Assembly (NCBI GenBank): GCA_949292905.1
Contig: CASFAV010000004.1
Coordinates: 186,001 to 250,000 of the forward strand
DNA from: an uncultured Eubacteriales bacterium
GTDB taxonomy: Bacteria > Bacillota > Clostridia > Christensenellales > DTU072
DNA: 64,000 bases
Direction: 5' to 3'
A model generated the notes under the pieces. It saw only the letters and a list, made by a program, of their open reading frames with translations, did no database searches and was not told where the DNA came from. Position 1 is the stretch's first letter. Each line of letters begins with the position of its first letter. A program made the position numbers and the translations under genes. Positions 25,437 to 33,768 of the stretch are shown one piece after another.

Positions 25437-27089
25437 TCAGTCGTCGGCGCCGAGAAGTTCGAGTTTCGATTTGGGCGGCGGCGCCTTGCTGTCGCCGTGC
25501 TTGACGAATACCATCAGGACGATAGAGATGATCACGCATATCATCGCGTACAGGAAAAGGTATTTGCTTCCCCACTCGTCCATGATGAGACCCGCCATAA
25601 ACGGGGTTATCGCCTGCGCGCTCATCGTGGCGGCATAGTACAGCCCGGTATATTTGCCGATGCTGCCCGTGGAGGAAAGCTCGACCACCATGGGGAAGGT
25701 ATTGACGTTGGCGATGATGAGCCCGAAGCCCGCGATAAGATAGAATATAGTGAAAAGATACATCGCGGCGGCGTTGGGCGAGGATGCGAAAAGGAATACC
25801 AGAAGGAAGCTCACTACCGCGAGCGCCCAACCGAGCATTATGGATTTACGTCTGCCTATCTTGACCGCGAGCATACCCACGGGTATGAAAGCCACCGCGG
25901 AAATGCCCATCGAAATACCCGAAATTATACCGCCGAGCCCGGAGCTCAATCCGAGCGTTTTGGTAAGGTATATCGAAAGGTTGGAGGAAACGGCGTTATA
26001 GCCCATGAACCACATGAATATGGACGCGAGTATAAGTATGAAAGACACGAAACGCGAACGTTTCAGCTTCCTGATCTCGTCCTGAGTGACTTCTGTCCCG
26101 TCGGTATGGACGGGTTCCTCCTCGTCGTTGCTGATACCGTATTCGGCGCAGAGGTCGTTACACTCCTTGAAAAGCTTGGGTTCTTTGACGAGCCAGAGGA
26201 AGAGCGCGAGCATTATGAGCATCGAGCACGCCACGGCTACGAATATCGCGGTATATCCTATCGGGTCGATAAGCAAGGTTATGGTATATATGAGGAACGC
26301 CACGGCACCTCCCGCGCCTCCCGCGAGATTTATCATGGCGTTAGCCTGCGAACGGAGCGGCTTCGGCGTGACGTCGGGCATGAGCGCCACCGCGGGCGAA
26401 CGGAAAGTCGCCATCGCCACGAGCACGAAGAACAATATTATCATATATATGATGAGCGAAGTGGGATCGGCTTTGGTGAGCTTCTCGTTCACCTGATCGC
26501 TCGCATAGCTGTTGATTCCCGTCTTGACGTATTTCTCGTAATCCTCGGTCATCACCTCTTTGCCGTCTTCGTCGGTGGTGTAGGGATTGAGCGCGATATC
26601 GAGATATTCCTCTTCCGTGCCCGTAAAGTAGTCGCGGTCACAGTAATCGGAATTGTGCGCGCCTTCGGTATAGAGCATACGGTATAAGGCTTCGGCGTCG
26701 TAAGTCTTCCCGGTATGATCGGTATAAGTATAATTCTCTACGGAGGTATTGACTATTTCGGCGCGGAGCGCTTCGCCCTTCTCGAGTTGCGAATTGGCGG
26801 AAATGGGCACGAAGATCATCAATACCACGGAGACGAGAGTTCCTATAACGATATAAGGAGTCCTTCTTCCCCAGCGGGTGACGGTCTTGTCGGAAAGCTT
26901 GCCGAAAATCGGCAACAGGAAAAGAGACAGCAGATTGTCGAGTCCCATGACGAGCCCGCGCATGCTGTTGGAAAGTCCGAATGCGTTCTCCAGAAGGAGC
27001 GGCACGACGTAATCGTATGCGGTCCAGAAAACCATGATGATGGCGAAGGCGAGACCGACTTTGAGCGTTTTGACGTAATTTAATTTCAT
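25437..27089 (-). CDS. MFS (MFS_2/SLC45-like) sugar transporter with large extracytoplasmic loop
   Basis: A 550-residue transporter with about 12 membrane segments. FGKLSDKTVTRWGRRTPYI is the loop 2-3 signature typical of SLC45/GPH transporters, and IGRRKSIMLGW marks the second half. An unusual insertion of about 110 residues (98-210), rich in Asp, Glu, Tyr and Thr, lies between membrane segments 3 and 4 and should face outward. ATG 27089 is preferred to the in-frame GTG 27116. It heads an operon with the unknown protein and GH3, and so probably imports the glycoside cleaved by GH3. Confidence 0.85.
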   Translation of the reverse strand: MKLNYVKTLKVGLAFAIIMVFWTAYDYVVPLLLENAFGLSNSMRGLVMGLDNLLSLFLLPIFGKLSDKTVTRWGRRTPYIVIGTLVSVVLMIFVPISANSQLEKGEALRAEIVNTSVENYTYTDHTGKTYDAEALYRMLYTEGAHNSDYCDRDYFTGTEEEYLDIALNPYTTDEDGKEVMTEDYEKYVKTGINSYASDQVNEKLTKADPTSLIIYMIILFFVLVAMATFRSPAVALMPDVTPKPLRSQANAMINLAGGAGGAVAFLIYTITLLIDPIGYTAIFVAVACSMLIMLALFLWLVKEPKLFKECNDLCAEYGISNDEEEPVHTDGTEVTQDEIRKLKRSRFVSFILILASIFMWFMGYNAVSSNLSIYLTKTLGLSSGLGGIISGISMGISAVAFIPVGMLAVKIGRRKSIMLGWALAVVSFLLVFLFASSPNAAAMYLFTIFYLIAGFGLIIANVNTFPMVVELSSTGSIGKYTGLYYAATMSAQAITPFMAGLIMDEWGSKYLFLYAMICVIISIVLMVFVKHGDSKAPPPKSKLELLGADD

Positions 27090-27121
27090 AAGTGCTTCTC
27101 CGTGAACGATATACACTACGA

Positions 27122-27150
27122 TTATACCTTATCGCGCGCGCAATTTCAAT
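27122..27150 (-). promoter_or_regulatory. Promoter of the MFS-unknown-GH3 operon
   Basis: Minus strand: TTGAAA (27150-27145), 17-nt spacer, TATAAT (27127-27122). Confidence 0.75.
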
Positions 27151-27223
27151 ATAAAATTGAGGATTCGCGGCACTAAAATAGCGCCGTCGAACGGCGTATT
27201 CCGCGCGCCGAAAAAATCCGCGC

Positions 27224-27252
27224 TTGAAATTTTCAATTCCTGCGAGTACAAT
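27224..27252 (+). promoter_or_regulatory. Promoter for the ComEC-like metallohydrolase gene
   Basis: TTGAAA (27224-27229), 17-nt spacer, TACAAT (27247-27252). The SD AAGGAGGTGA lies 5 nt before ATG 27297. Confidence 0.7.
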
Positions 27253-27296
27253 AAATAATATCAACGGACGCCGTGCGTCCGTAAGGAGGTGAACAA

Positions 27297-28421
27297 ATGG
27301 CACGTAAAAAAACTTCCGGGAAAACGGTAGCGGTCATAGCCGTAGCGGTCGTTGTCATACTCGGGCTGCTCGTAGCGCTCGCATACAGTCCGCCCGGACA
27401 GACTCTGATAGAGAAATATATGGGTAAACTCGACGAAGGCGGCAACGGCAATAACGGCGGTAACACGCAGATATTACCCGCGTACACCGCGTTAGGCAGC
27501 GACGTCACGATAGGCACCGAAGTCGCGCTCGACAATATAGTTTTCGAAGCGCACTTCATAGACGTAGGTCAGGGCGACGCGATAGTACTAGAATTTCAGG
27601 ACGGGAAAACGGTCATGATAGACGCGGGCTCCACGAGCACGGGACTTGCCGATTGCAGAGCGGAAACGCTCGCCTATCTCAGGCACATCGGTCTGGATAA
27701 GATAGAATTTCTCGTCGTAACCCACCCCGACACCGACCACTACAATATGCTCGAAGCGGTGATGGACGCCTACGTCGTGGATAACGTGATATACAACGCC
27801 TGCGAGAAAAATCAGACCTACACCAAATTCATCTCGAGGATAATCGAGGAAACGGGTAACGATAGCATGGTGATCGACGCCGACGGCGAGGATTACACGA
27901 TAGACGGCGCGGGCTACACCGTGAAAATATATGCGCCCGGCTACGGCACTTTCGGGGACGGCGACGACGAATACGACGCCGAGGAGAGCAACGGCATGAG
28001 CCCGATGATCGTCGTGGAAACGGCGGGCAGAAAGCTTCTTTTCACGGGCGACGGCACCGTCGAAACGGAAACCTGGTTCATCGAAAAAATGGGCGGCGCT
28101 TCTTACGACGTCGACTTCCTCAAAGCGGGGCACCACGGCTCGAACACCTCCACTTCGCAGGCGTTCCTCGACTTCGTGACTCCCGAATACTGCGTGATAA
28201 TGTGCGATAACGGCGAAGAATACAGTCACCCCGACACCGAAGTCATGAACAGGCTGTTCGATATGGGCGTGGTCACCTACCGCACCAACCGCCACGGCAA
28301 CATCGTTCTCAACATCGACGAGGACGGCGATATGGCGTTCGCAGTCGAACGCGAAGTCCCCGCGGAAAACAACAAGAACGGCATAAACGACCTTATGCTG
28401 GTCACCGCTCCGGCGGCTTAA
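27297..28421 (+). CDS. Exported ComEC/Rec2-type metallo-beta-lactamase-fold hydrolase
   Basis: 374 residues: an N-terminal membrane anchor (about 10-30), a Gly/Asn-rich linker (GGNGNNGGN), then a beta-lactamase fold like the soluble C-terminal domain of ComEC. Metal-site motifs are VTHPDTDHYN, LLFTGDG and KAGHHGSNTSTS, and FIDVGQGDAIVLEF is the characteristic opening strand. In ComEC this domain degrades DNA; here there is no channel domain, so it is a stand-alone surface hydrolase, perhaps a nuclease or phosphodiesterase. It is a monocistronic unit with a strong terminator. Confidence 0.87.
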   Translation: MARKKTSGKTVAVIAVAVVVILGLLVALAYSPPGQTLIEKYMGKLDEGGNGNNGGNTQILPAYTALGSDVTIGTEVALDNIVFEAHFIDVGQGDAIVLEFQDGKTVMIDAGSTSTGLADCRAETLAYLRHIGLDKIEFLVVTHPDTDHYNMLEAVMDAYVVDNVIYNACEKNQTYTKFISRIIEETGNDSMVIDADGEDYTIDGAGYTVKIYAPGYGTFGDGDDEYDAEESNGMSPMIVVETAGRKLLFTGDGTVETETWFIEKMGGASYDVDFLKAGHHGSNTSTSQAFLDFVTPEYCVIMCDNGEEYSHPDTEVMNRLFDMGVVTYRTNRHGNIVLNIDEDGDMAFAVEREVPAENNKNGINDLMLVTAPAA

Positions 28422-28437
28422 AAAAACTTACGGACAC

Positions 28438-28471
28438 AAAAAACGTCCCGCCGGATGCGGGACGTTTTTTT
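28438..28471 (+). terminator. Rho-independent terminator after the metallohydrolase gene
   Basis: 11-bp perfect stem AAACGTCCCGC with 28457-28467, CGGAT loop, long T run. A-rich on the other side, so it may also serve the converging gene. Confidence 0.9.
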
Positions 28472-28482
28472 ACCGTTCGGGG

Positions 28483-29370
28483 TCATGCGTAAATGTAATT
28501 TATATCCTTTATCTTCCTGCCGTTATCGGTGGGATACCACTTCTTGCCCCAGGTGCCCGCTTCTTCGAGGGCTTCCCTCTGCGCTTCCGTTTTATACACG
28601 GTTATCGTCTTGAGGCTGGTGCAGTTATAGAAGGCGTACTCTCCTATCGTCTCCACCGAAGCGGGAATGACTATGGTATTGAAGTCCCCTGACTGGCAGT
28701 ACGCAAATGCGTCCTTCGCTATCGTCTTGAGCCCTTCGGGCAAAGTCACGTTCTTGAGCATGCCGCAACGGTGGAACGCCTTCTCCTCTATCGTTACGAG
28801 CGTGGACGGGAATATCACCCCTTCCACATAGCCGCACTTGTAGAAAGCCTTGCTCCCTACCGTCTCCACTCCTTCGGGTATGGTGTAGATCACGGGTTCG
28901 TCGGAATTGAGACGCTCCTTCTTCGCGTTGAGTTCCACTCCCTTGAGCGGCGGGAACGCGACGAGCTTCTTCATATCCTTCGTGTACAGCACTCCGTCTA
29001 CGGAAGCGAACCATTCGTTACCTTCCGCCACGAGAAATTCCTTCAGCCCCTGGTTGTTCGTGAACGCCCACGAGCCTATCTCCCTCACGTTTTTGCCGAC
29101 GGTGATGCTTTTCAGAGTTTCGGCGTTCACGACGCCGAAATCGGCTACTTTGGTTACCGGTTTACCCTCTATTTCATCTGGTATCACTATCGTGTCGCGC
29201 AGAGTGCTGTCGGTGTAACCTATTATGGTCACTTCGCCGTTCTCCTCGATCCTGTACTCGAGATCGGTGTTCTCGTAGGTCGGATTGCAGGCGCTCAGAA
29301 CGGGTATCAACGCCGCAAGCGCCATCGCGACGACCAGTAAGGCTATGATCTTTTTAGTCCTATTTTTCAT
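28483..29370 (-). CDS. BspA-type leucine-rich-repeat surface lipoprotein
   Basis: A 295-residue lipoprotein with a signal peptide ending in LSAC (Cys28), then LRR_5/BspA repeats: for example VKSKAF-like units TVGSKAFYKCGYVEGVIFP, TIEEKAFHRCGMLKNVTLP and TIGEYAFYNCTSLKTITV. Such repeats form a curved solenoid used for binding on the cell surface. The ATG overlaps the 3' end of the upstream MFS gene by 11 nt, so it is translated from the same message. That coupling suggests a surface binding protein working with a sugar transporter (inference). Confidence 0.85.
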   Translation of the reverse strand: MKNRTKKIIALLVVAMALAALIPVLSACNPTYENTDLEYRIEENGEVTIIGYTDSTLRDTIVIPDEIEGKPVTKVADFGVVNAETLKSITVGKNVREIGSWAFTNNQGLKEFLVAEGNEWFASVDGVLYTKDMKKLVAFPPLKGVELNAKKERLNSDEPVIYTIPEGVETVGSKAFYKCGYVEGVIFPSTLVTIEEKAFHRCGMLKNVTLPEGLKTIAKDAFAYCQSGDFNTIVIPASVETIGEYAFYNCTSLKTITVYKTEAQREALEEAGTWGKKWYPTDNGRKIKDINYIYA

Positions 29371-31168
29371 CGTCGGTCACCTCCGTTACCGTTGCGTCGG
29401 CAGCCGTTTCGTCCGCGCTCGCTTCGACGGCTGCGTCCTCGACGGATTGCTCGGTTGCGGGAATTTCCGCCGCGGCGGCTTCGCCTTCGCCCGCTCCCGC
29501 TACCGCCATCGCGGGTTCGGCGCCGTTACCGTAGATTCGCCGCTTCAATTCCTCGACGCATTGGTCGTGTTTCGCCCGCGTCAGATCGTAGAAGAAGAAC
29601 GGCAACGTCGCGAGAACCAACGCGCCCATCGTGACGAATACGTATATTCTGATGACGTCCGTGAAGATCGCGGAGTCGAAAAGCACGTCCCAGTCGGAAG
29701 TGAAACCGACGTACTTGAGAAGAAGCGGTATCACTATGCCGAACACCGTCTGGAAAGGAGCGGTGAACCAGCCGAACATCGTGGACATATTGTCCGCGCG
29801 TTCGCCCGTTTTCCACTGGTGGTAATCGAGAATGTCGGCGTTGAAGCTCATATTGAGTCCGTTACACGCCGCGGAGATCGCGCTTCTGACGAAGATACAA
29901 AGCATGAGCAGCGCAAGGCTGTTGGCGGCGATGGCGAGCAGGTAGCACGCCGTGACTCCGAGCCATATCCCGCGCAACGAAAGCAGTATCGTGCGCTTCT
30001 CGAATTTCTTGACCAGAAGCGGCGTGAGCAGGTTGCCCACTACGCTCGTGACTCCTATTATCGACAGGAAGCCCGACACCCACTCCAGTCTCATATTATA
30101 GATAAGGAAATAATTGAGCACGCCGTCCGCGAAGCCCGTCCAGCCCGCGAAAATACTGCTCGCGTTGGTTATCCAGAAATACTTGTTGCTGAGCAAGGCT
30201 TTCGCGCTCTTTCTGAAATCGACTTTCGGTTTGTCCTCGTAGGTTTCGATAACTCTTTCCTTGACGTTGATGAACGCCATGCCGAGAGCGATGCTCATGA
30301 AGGACAGCACGGGAACGAATACCTGATAAGATCTCACGTCGAGATATCCGCCGGTAACGATTATCATGACCGGGAAAAGGATACGGAATATCGACCTGAG
30401 GAATCCGAGGAATATACCGCCTATCGAATATATCTTCTGTCTTTCGACGGTGTTGGGGGTGATGACCGCCACTATCGCCTGAGGGTTGTCGCTGTACAGC
30501 GCGGTGAAACGTCCGCGGAGAGTGAACAGCGCGTGCAAAAGAACGAGCTTACTGGTATATTCCATCGACGCGGGTACGAACGGTATTATGCTCGAAATTA
30601 TCGCGATCGGGATACCGTAAAGCATCATAAAGGGTTTATATCTTCCGAATTTACGACAAAGCTTCTTCCTCAGGAACCAGTTGACGAGGTTGGACGCGCC
30701 GGAAATGACGAGTATGTTCGCCACTATCTGCGGCAGTCCTTTGATGACCTTCTCGAACGGTGCGCTCGGCACGAAATACAGCGCGATACCTATCGCTATC
30801 GTGGAGCAATAGGCGATTATGCACTTACGCGCGGTATTCTTATTGATATGACCGAGGTTCTCGAATACGGTCATCGCGAGCGGCTCCATATACAATGTAA
30901 GATACCGCACCACGAGAGCTATAATGGAAATGATGCTGAAGTCCATCAGCGAAATACCCATTATCGAACCGGCGAAATACCCCTGCGCAAAGACGATGGT
31001 CTCGCCGCAGATAAACGTGAATCCGCAGATACCCATCGTACCGAAGCAGTAAGAGGCGAATTCTTTGATGGAAAGACTTTCGCCTTCGAGGGGCTTATTC
31101 CAGTGTTCTTTCAAAAATCCTATGCCGTTCTTTACGAGCGACTTCAGTTTTGCGGTCTTGGCGCCCAA
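29360..31168 (-). CDS. GPH/MFS-type transporter with acidic C-terminal tail
   Basis: About 602 residues with around 12 hydrophobic segments. The segment LCRKFGRYKPFMMLYGIPIA resembles the GPH loop, and NADILDYHQWKTGERADNM is the conserved motif near segment 10 of that family. The start is TTG 31168, placed by AAGGAGGG 7 nt upstream; no ATG has an SD. The last ~60 residues are an acidic Ala/Glu/Thr-rich tail. The LRR lipoprotein gene overlaps its end by 11 nt. Substrate unknown, probably an oligosaccharide or glycoside. Confidence 0.83.
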   Translation of the reverse strand: MGAKTAKLKSLVKNGIGFLKEHWNKPLEGESLSIKEFASYCFGTMGICGFTFICGETIVFAQGYFAGSIMGISLMDFSIISIIALVVRYLTLYMEPLAMTVFENLGHINKNTARKCIIAYCSTIAIGIALYFVPSAPFEKVIKGLPQIVANILVISGASNLVNWFLRKKLCRKFGRYKPFMMLYGIPIAIISSIIPFVPASMEYTSKLVLLHALFTLRGRFTALYSDNPQAIVAVITPNTVERQKIYSIGGIFLGFLRSIFRILFPVMIIVTGGYLDVRSYQVFVPVLSFMSIALGMAFINVKERVIETYEDKPKVDFRKSAKALLSNKYFWITNASSIFAGWTGFADGVLNYFLIYNMRLEWVSGFLSIIGVTSVVGNLLTPLLVKKFEKRTILLSLRGIWLGVTACYLLAIAANSLALLMLCIFVRSAISAACNGLNMSFNADILDYHQWKTGERADNMSTMFGWFTAPFQTVFGIVIPLLLKYVGFTSDWDVLFDSAIFTDVIRIYVFVTMGALVLATLPFFFYDLTRAKHDQCVEELKRRIYGNGAEPAMAVAGAGEGEAAAAEIPATEQSVEDAAVEASADETAADATVTEVTDDEK

Positions 31169-31240
31169 CGCAATACCCTCCTTGAACTTAAAGTTTCGAA
31201 AAAACGCGCCCTCCACACAGGCGTGCGCACGTTACGGTAT

Positions 31241-31269
31241 ATTCTATCATGTAAACAGAGCGAATTCAA
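31241..31269 (-). promoter_or_regulatory. Promoter of the MFS-LRR lipoprotein operon
   Basis: Minus strand: TTGAAT (31269-31264), 17-nt spacer ending in TGA, TAGAAT (31246-31241). Confidence 0.7.
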
Positions 31270-31341
31270 TAGCAAATGCTTAAAATTACACTTTTTTAAT
31301 CGAGGTTAGCGTTAAAAGCGCGCAAACCGCGCGCAAAAAAT

Positions 31342-31827
31342 TCAGTCGCGCAATCTGCGCCCGACGATCTCCGCAAGAGCCGCGCACGCTGCGGCTATAT
31401 CCCGGTAAGTCGTTTCGAAATCGTGAGTGTACCAGGGATCGTCGACGTCGCGGGATTCCCCCGCGAAGCTCATCAGCAAGCGTACTTTGTTCTCCGGATC
31501 GCCGCCGAAAAGGCGCAACATGTTCCTTAAATTATATATGTCCATTCCGACGATGTAGTCGTAATAACCGTAATCCGATTTTTCGAGTCTGACGGCGTAT
31601 TTCCCCGCGCAGGAGATGCCTCTTTTCTCAAGCTCCCTGACGGTGCCCCGGTGTACGGGAGAGCCTATCTCCTCCGAACTGGTCGCGGCGGAAGCAATGT
31701 AAACTTTGTCCCCGATACCCGCCTTCTCCGCAAGATCTTTCATCACGAATTCCGCCATCGGAGAACGGCATATGTTGCCGTGGCACACGAAAAGTATCTT
31801 GATTATTTTGCCGCGCGCTCCGCTCAT
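31342..31827 (-). CDS. Low-molecular-weight protein-tyrosine phosphatase
   Basis: A 161-residue protein with the catalytic P-loop VCHGNICRSPMAEF (CX5R, Cys15 as nucleophile) near the N-terminus. The general-acid motif DPW is at the expected place near the C-terminus (DVDDPWYTHDFETTY). It should dephosphorylate Tyr-phosphorylated proteins, often kinases controlling capsule or stress responses. The ATG overlaps the SDR stop codon (ATGA), so the two are translated together. An alternative start far upstream in the same frame is only the shadow of the SDR gene. Confidence 0.92.
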   Translation of the reverse strand: MSGARGKIIKILFVCHGNICRSPMAEFVMKDLAEKAGIGDKVYIASAATSSEEIGSPVHRGTVRELEKRGISCAGKYAVRLEKSDYGYYDYIVGMDIYNLRNMLRLFGGDPENKVRLLMSFAGESRDVDDPWYTHDFETTYRDIAAACAALAEIVGRRLRD

Positions 31828-32525
31828 ACAGAATACCCCCCGTCCACGGGAAGCACCGCTCCCGTTACGAACGACGCTCCGTCTCCTATAAGAAAAGCCA
31901 CCGCTTCCGCAACGTCCTCCGGAGTTCCCGCGCGCATTAGCGGCGTTTCTTCCACGAGCGCCGCGCGCGCTTCGTCGTCGAGCGCCGAATTCATATCCGT
32001 CAGTATATATCCCGGCGCTATACAGTTCACCGTTATCCCCGAAGGCCCCAGCTCGCGGGCAAGCGAGCGAGTGAGTCCGATAAGCCCCGCTTTCGCCGCC
32101 GCATACACGCTTTCGCAGGAAGCCCCGCGTATGCCCCACATGCTCGAAATATTCACTATCCTTCCGAATTTGCGTTCTATCATCGACGGCACAACCTCTC
32201 TTATCACCGTGAACGCTCCTCCGAGATCGGTCTTTGTTATCCTCCCCCATTCTTCGTCGGTCACGTCCTGTATCTGCCCGAACCCCGCGACTCCCGCATT
32301 GTTGACGACTATCTCCGCACGCGCTTCGGCTACGGCGCGTTTGACTTCTTCTGCGGAGCGCACGTCGCACTTGAGCGCTTTCGCTCCCGTTTCCGAAGAA
32401 AGCGCGCGAGCCGCTTCCTCGCTCGCGTTGTATGTGAAATACACGGCGTATCCCGCCGAAACAAGTTTCTTCACTATAGCCGCGCCTATCCCGCGCGATC
32501 CTCCCGTCACGAGCACTCTTTTCAT
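31824..32525 (-). CDS. Short-chain dehydrogenase/reductase (FabG-like)
   Basis: A 233-residue classical SDR. The NADP-binding loop is TGGSRGIGAAI, and the structural motif is NNAGVAG. Catalytic Ser-Tyr-Lys sit in ISSMWG and SVYAAAKAG, and the PGYILTDMN and PVDGGYSV ends are typical. The closest common role is 3-oxoacyl-ACP reductase, but it stands outside any fatty acid cluster, so another ketone substrate is possible. GGGAGGA precedes the ATG. It is the first gene of a two-gene operon with the tyrosine phosphatase. Confidence 0.9.
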   Translation of the reverse strand: MKRVLVTGGSRGIGAAIVKKLVSAGYAVYFTYNASEEAARALSSETGAKALKCDVRSAEEVKRAVAEARAEIVVNNAGVAGFGQIQDVTDEEWGRITKTDLGGAFTVIREVVPSMIERKFGRIVNISSMWGIRGASCESVYAAAKAGLIGLTRSLARELGPSGITVNCIAPGYILTDMNSALDDEARAALVEETPLMRAGTPEDVAEAVAFLIGDGASFVTGAVLPVDGGYSV

Positions 32526-32571
32526 ACAGTCCTCCCGTCTTTATTACGGTAAATACGTTTGCAACGTGTAA

Positions 32572-32600
32572 AGTATATCACGTTCTCCGACGTTTGTGAA
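32572..32600 (-). promoter_or_regulatory. Promoter of the SDR-phosphatase operon
   Basis: Minus strand: TTCACA (32600-32595), 17-nt spacer ending in TGA, TATACT (32577-32572). Confidence 0.65.
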
Positions 32601-32704
32601 GCGAAGGCGGGCGCGATAAAGGCGATATTATGCCCGTTTTTCGCAACGTTCGCCTTACGTACACACACTGTTCGCGGTAAACGCTTCCATTTCCGCGCCG
32701 TTTA

Positions 32705-32713
32705 TGGTATAAT
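32705..32713 (+). promoter_or_regulatory. Extended -10 promoter of the release-factor-like/helicase operon
   Basis: TGG-TATAAT (TATAAT 32708-32713), only 10 nt before ATG 32724; the -35 region (about 32685-32690) is poor. No Shine-Dalgarno fits in the remaining leader. Confidence 0.6.
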
Positions 32714-32723
32714 CAGCGGTAAT

Positions 32724-33743
32724 ATGGACGAAAACCGAAACGCGCTGACGGAATACGCCCGTTCGCGGGAGGAAAGGCTCAAAGAACTGGACGAACTGCT
32801 CGCCGCCCCCGAAATACTCGGCGACGGCGCGTTGTGGCGCAGCTACGCCCGCGAAAGGGACTCCGTGATTAAAACTGCGCTCGCATATCGCAGGTGGACG
32901 GAGCTCAAGGAGTTGCGCGAAGCCTGTCTTGCCGACGCGGCGGCTCTTACGGGCGACGGGCGCCGCGCGGCGGAAGCGGAAGCCGACGCCGTCGGAGCGG
33001 AACTCGACGAAGCGTATTCCTCTCTGCTGCTCGCCTCGCTGCCCTCGTGCGGCGCGAGAAGCGCCGTCATCGTGGAGATACGCGCCTCCGGCGCGCCTTC
33101 GGGAGAATTCGCTTCCGCGCTCTACGCTTATTACTCGGAATTCGCGCGCGAAAAAGGTTTTGATCTCCGCACCCTTTCGTCCGCGCGTTACGAAAGCGGC
33201 GGTCATAAAGAAATTACGTTCCGCGTCGAAGGCGAAGGCGCTTACGAATATCTCGGACGCGAGAGCGGCGTCCAACGCGCGGAATATACGGGAGGCGTAT
33301 CCCGCTCTCTCGTCACGGCGGCATATCCCGCGCGCGACGAAAGGATCTACGAGCTCCGCGAAGAGGAGATACGCATCGAGCTTTTCCATTCGGGAGGAGC
33401 CGGCGGACAGAACGTCAACAAGGTGGAGACCGCAGTGCGCGCAAGACATCTTCCCACGGGTATCTTCGTCGTCTGCCAGGACGAACGTTCGCAGTCGGCG
33501 AACCGCAACCGCGCGGTAAGCGAATTGACCGCCCGCGTGCGCTCATACTATAACGGGTTGCAGGAGGACATTTTCCGCGAAGGTAAGGAAAAAGCGTTGC
33601 TTGCCCGCGACAGGATACGCGTATTCGACTACGCGCGCAAGGAATTGCGCGACTCCCGTCTGAACGCTCCGCTGCCCGTCCGCAACGGCTTGAGTGCGAC
33701 GCTTGCGGAAGTGCTCGCCCTTTTACGGCTCGCGAACAAATGA
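32724..33743 (+). CDS. Divergent class I peptide chain release factor paralogue lacking PxT/SPF
   Basis: A 339-residue RF1/RF2-family protein. The peptidyl-tRNA hydrolysis domain is intact: SGGAGGQNVNKVETAVRARH (GGQ at 227-229) and VVCQDERSQSANRNRA. The N-terminal helical domain is present. In the codon-reading domain, RF1 has a VQRVPxTExxGRIHTS-type loop and RF2 has SPF, but here the sequence is VQRAEYTGGVSRSLVTAA (183-200). The loop is about five residues shorter and has neither tripeptide. The RF C-terminal YNFPQxRxTDHR motif is also altered (FDYARKELRDSRL). It may be a rescue or specialised release factor rather than RF1 or RF2. First gene of a five-gene operon. Confidence 0.85.
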   Translation: MDENRNALTEYARSREERLKELDELLAAPEILGDGALWRSYARERDSVIKTALAYRRWTELKELREACLADAAALTGDGRRAAEAEADAVGAELDEAYSSLLLASLPSCGARSAVIVEIRASGAPSGEFASALYAYYSEFAREKGFDLRTLSSARYESGGHKEITFRVEGEGAYEYLGRESGVQRAEYTGGVSRSLVTAAYPARDERIYELREEEIRIELFHSGGAGGQNVNKVETAVRARHLPTGIFVVCQDERSQSANRNRAVSELTARVRSYYNGLQEDIFREGKEKALLARDRIRVFDYARKELRDSRLNAPLPVRNGLSATLAEVLALLRLANK

Positions 33744-33768
33744 CCTTACCCGCTTTACGGAGAAAGGA

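Noticed and set aside
32559..32723. Longer start or programmed frameshift for the RF-like gene
   Set aside because: The upstream frame shows no RF similarity and crosses the promoter. No RF2-type internal stop with an SD-like slip site was seen.
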